NCBI GenBank assembly: GCA_910586565.1
Contig: CAJUIT010000004.1
Span: forward strand, 1-64,000
Reading direction: 5' to 3'
Length of the DNA: 64,000 bases
DNA from: an uncultured Muribaculaceae bacterium
Lineage (GTDB): Bacteria; Bacteroidota; Bacteroidia; Bacteroidales; Muribaculaceae
The notes under the pieces were generated by a model, which was not told where the DNA came from, ran no database searches, and was given only the letters and a program-made list of their open reading frames with translations. Shown in pieces: positions 62,701 to 64,000 of this stretch; position 1 is the stretch's first letter; each line of letters opens with the position of its first letter. Made by a program: the position numbers and the translations under genes.

Positions 62701-62927
62701 ACCCCGCCACCGTCAGTTGCCTCTAATTGATAAATCGCGGCAGTTATCTCATTTTCTGTAATGCCTACATGCTGATACTGCCTGCGCAAGAAATCGCGCA
62801 GATCATCATATAGCAACACGTCACGACTATCACGATGAATTTCATCACCGTGCACATAGTCATATCCCTGTTCGATAAACAGTTCACCAAACGCTTGTTC
62901 TAATTGAGCCTCATTGAATGCTGACAT
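59703..62927 (-). CDS. hsdR: Type I restriction enzyme R subunit
   Basis: A 1074-residue motor and nuclease subunit. The N-terminal PD-(D/E)XK nuclease is IPDGIVFFNGIPLVVLEFKN with Asp137, Glu151 and Lys153. The SF2 helicase follows: Walker A GATGCGKSYT (about 297), DEAH in ISDEAHRSQAG (about 399), and FTGTPLDNT. A helical C-terminal domain ends the protein. It translocates and cuts unmodified DNA together with HsdM and HsdS. Those two genes are not in the window; they may lie past the right edge. Confidence 0.95.
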   Translation of the reverse strand: MSAFNEAQLEQAFGELFIEQGYDYVHGDEIHRDSRDVLLYDDLRDFLRRQYQHVGITENEITAAIYQLEATDGGGVYAENVEAMRRIMDGFTIKREDPSKPNLYINVIEFDPEHLKRNTFKFVNQFKVDGEHTRIPDGIVFFNGIPLVVLEFKNAIKENTTIENAYTQLTVRYRSDIPKLFRYNAFVVISDGVNNRFGSLFAPYEFFYGWRKVEHDDPEVEGGFNSMFTMMQGLFRRERLLDVVHNFVFFPDTPKHEDKIVCRYPQYFATTLLFDNILKHSYQNPDGDGKGGTYFGATGCGKSYTMLYLARQLMRTTKLSSPTIVLITDRTDLDDQLAKQFINAKKFIGDEVIMQVNSREDLKTQLENRTSGGVFLTTIQKFEEKTGLLSNRANIICISDEAHRSQAGLNQKTIITDKGVKRSYGFAKYLRDSFPNATYVGFTGTPLDNTIDVFGPIITRYTMTEAVADEITRKIVYEGRAAKVFLNSDKVKEIEKYYEKCKQEGASDYAIEESKKQMTRIDVILNDPDLLANIAADFVQHYEKRVEEGSTVEGKAMIVCSNRSIAWNLYQAIVKLRPEWEVVKECIDGETLTDKEREEIKPMPRIAMVFTREKNDDERLYNLLGTDEYRKTLDKQFKAVKSNFKIAVVVDMWITGFDVPSLDTMYCFKPLQMHTLVQTISRVNRVYPGKEKGLVVDYLGIKRQMNEALSHYAGGNVDGNSLDTIEQALKVMKDELDILRRQFHKFDWHKYFSSEGIEQLNVLNKAVEFVLRTKESEVKFMQHCKKMKSAYAICCNSEQITENEDNDIHFFFAISSIIRKLTKGDSADTTKMNRHVAEMVKDALISETVEEIANIGVAEESEIDLISSDYMKRLAQLPEKNTKIRLMEQLLKKVIEALRKVNKQKGVDFTKRLEDIVKRYNDRSDDAALANDVIDEVVEQMVNLMDEVKNAKSAGDSIGLSFEEMAFFDILKVVATKYDFISEFPDEMLTDLAKQVKQLVEEQASVTDWNNRDDIKAMLKVNIILLLSAAGYPPKVQDEVFKEILEQAENFKKHTLTKPYSYGNEISTSIAAES

Positions 62928-62930
62928 ATA

Positions 62931-63659
62931 CTAAAAATATTTAGTTGCACATATTGAGGATAGAACACCTAAAACTATTGTTGATATTACGCCCAATATA
63001 TAATTTCGCCTCTTAATAATCTTTTTATAAGAGGCTTCTTGCTCCCCTATATTAAATACAGATTCGGGATATGCCCATTCACGAATTTTTATAAATAACC
63101 AGAAAAGACATCCTAAAATAGCGAATTGCAACAGGAGGTATACGATATACCAGGATGGATTGCTTTCCTTAATAAGTGTAACCACATAGCTATAAAGTAG
63201 TATAGAGATAGCCATGGACAATATTAACCCGATAAATTTTAGGAATTTAGAGCTATATAACCACGAATAGTTTGCTTTAGCTAATTTTATTATACCGCCT
63301 AATTCTTTTGAAATTGCCGCAATCTCATCAGAACTAGCATCAGCAATGTATAGGGATGCAGAACTATCCCAAGCTCCTCTATCGTAGAATTTTACGATGA
63401 TAAAATTTTGAGCCAAATATCGATCTTCCTCTTTTTTTTGTGCAATCAATGATATTTTCTCAATCATGGCGTCAGAAGGATTAGAATAGCCTATAATATC
63501 CTCAATACTCTCCGTATCATATTGTGCCCCATCAGATGTTTCAAATTCATATTTTACTATCTCGCTACGTGAATGGAGATAGTGAGCTACTTTACGCACA
63601 ATATCTGATGTCACTATAGATTGAAATTTAAATATTTTCTTAAATGAGCCTCTTAACAT
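62931..63659 (-). CDS. Unknown three-helix membrane protein in the restriction operon
   Basis: A 242-residue protein I do not recognise. Residues 1-132 are soluble, starting LRGSFKKIFKFQSIVTSDIVRKVAHYL and including ALYIADASSDEIAAISKELGGI-like segments near 110. Three membrane segments follow: about 139-163, 169-190 and 218-240, with a basic loop between the last two. It lies three bases upstream of hsdR and overlaps the DUF4145 gene by seven bases, so it belongs to the same operon. It is AT-rich. A membrane-acting defence effector is possible but unproven. Confidence 0.8.
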   Translation of the reverse strand: MLRGSFKKIFKFQSIVTSDIVRKVAHYLHSRSEIVKYEFETSDGAQYDTESIEDIIGYSNPSDAMIEKISLIAQKKEEDRYLAQNFIIVKFYDRGAWDSSASLYIADASSDEIAAISKELGGIIKLAKANYSWLYSSKFLKFIGLILSMAISILLYSYVVTLIKESNPSWYIVYLLLQFAILGCLFWLFIKIREWAYPESVFNIGEQEASYKKIIKRRNYILGVISTIVLGVLSSICATKYF

Positions 63660-64000
63660 GGTTTATCGCGTTTTTCTATTGAATCTTTTATTGATTGAGG
63701 AAGTGAATCAAATATGCCTTCAATTTCTTTAGGTTCGGTGATTAGTCTTTCCGTGATGATATTCAGAAGTTTCATTAAAGTTTCAGCCGTAGACTTGTCA
63801 TCAACATCAAAGGCAATTTGTCCTGGATGAACAGCTTTGTTTCCTATGACACGAACTGCATCTAAAGCTTTTTGAACTATTGACGGCAAACCTTTCTTAA
63901 CAAGATTGCCAATCATGGTATCAATCTTGCCCGTTTCTCCAAGTTCATTACACAATCGTTCAACGGCAAGGCGCAATAATGCGCATGCAGCGCGCGGAGA
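63653..64000 (-). CDS. DUF4145 protein, partial (5' end outside window)
   Basis: The minus-strand frame is open to the edge, giving at least 115 residues ending IEKRDKPC. ALLRLAVERLCNELGETGKIDTMIG and the following DAVRVIGNKAVHPGQIAFDV match DUF4145, a helical domain often fused to or next to restriction and other defence proteins. The AVRVIGN-x-AVHPG motif is the family hallmark. Its stop overlaps the start of the membrane protein gene. The true start lies beyond position 64000. Confidence 0.85.
   Translation of the reverse strand, partial: SPRAACALLRLAVERLCNELGETGKIDTMIGNLVKKGLPSIVQKALDAVRVIGNKAVHPGQIAFDVDDKSTAETLMKLLNIITERLITEPKEIEGIFDSLPQSIKDSIEKRDKPC

Overview
The window looks like a chromosome segment of a gut Bacteroidales, most likely a Muribaculaceae-type genome (inference). 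Supporting signs are a fused lpxC-fabZ gene, a GT3-type glycogen synthase next to an alpha-glucan phosphorylase, DUF4296, DUF3127 and DUF6249 proteins, the order ileS / DksA-like / lspA / DUF4296, and many Bacteroidetes-type promoters of the form TTG-N20-TAnnTTTG. No rRNA, tRNA, CRISPR array or intact transposase gene was seen.

Layout. 1-5372: tail of an unidentified gene, the lipid A operon lpxD / lpxC-fabZ / lpxA, a glycosyltransferase and rlmH. 5380-9708 (minus): hemW and an AddB-like PD-(D/E)XK nuclease. 9953-16119: nadC, a HAD phosphatase, a MATE transporter coupled to an FAD oxidoreductase, DUF695, and an SSB-like DUF3127 protein. 16245-20721 (minus): DNA polymerase III delta prime, a TPR protein, glnS. 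20874-31009: rsmG, an MBL-fold hydrolase, then an alpha-glucan block (type I pullulanase divergent from glycogen synthase and phosphorylase) and a DUF6056-like membrane protein. 31114-34063 (minus): dnaJ, grpE, ispE. 34232-36093: an ECF sigma locus. 36170-41509: a second MATE transporter, an alpha/beta hydrolase, a membrane-anchored MurF-like ligase and ddl. 41674-47873: the ileS operon. 48123-50916: a compact acyl-modification cluster (PglD-like acyltransferase, ACP, KAS III, SDR). 51133-51912 (minus): pyrK without pyrD beside it. 51913-53514: a gene-poor, AT-rich stretch. 53515-58169: an HTH protein, a PH-domain protein, rpmH, and a murein-peptide recycling pair (NlpC/P60 peptidase and dipeptide epimerase). 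58468-64000 (minus): a defence island with AbiH, HsdR, an unknown 3-TM protein and a DUF4145 protein that runs off the window.

Most of the window is housekeeping. The parts most worth a second look are: the defence island, where AbiH is translationally coupled to HsdR and an unknown membrane protein sits between hsdR and DUF4145; the ACP/KAS III/SDR/acyltransferase cluster behind a G8 tract in its promoter region; a candidate structured RNA or palindromic element at 38420-38660 in front of the MurF-like gene; a 138-bp inverted-repeat element at 22231-22368 flanked by a 10-bp direct repeat; and a DUF3127 protein that ends in an SSB-like DDLPF tip.

All assignments come from reading motifs in the sequence. 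No database search was run, so family names are recognition calls with the stated confidence.
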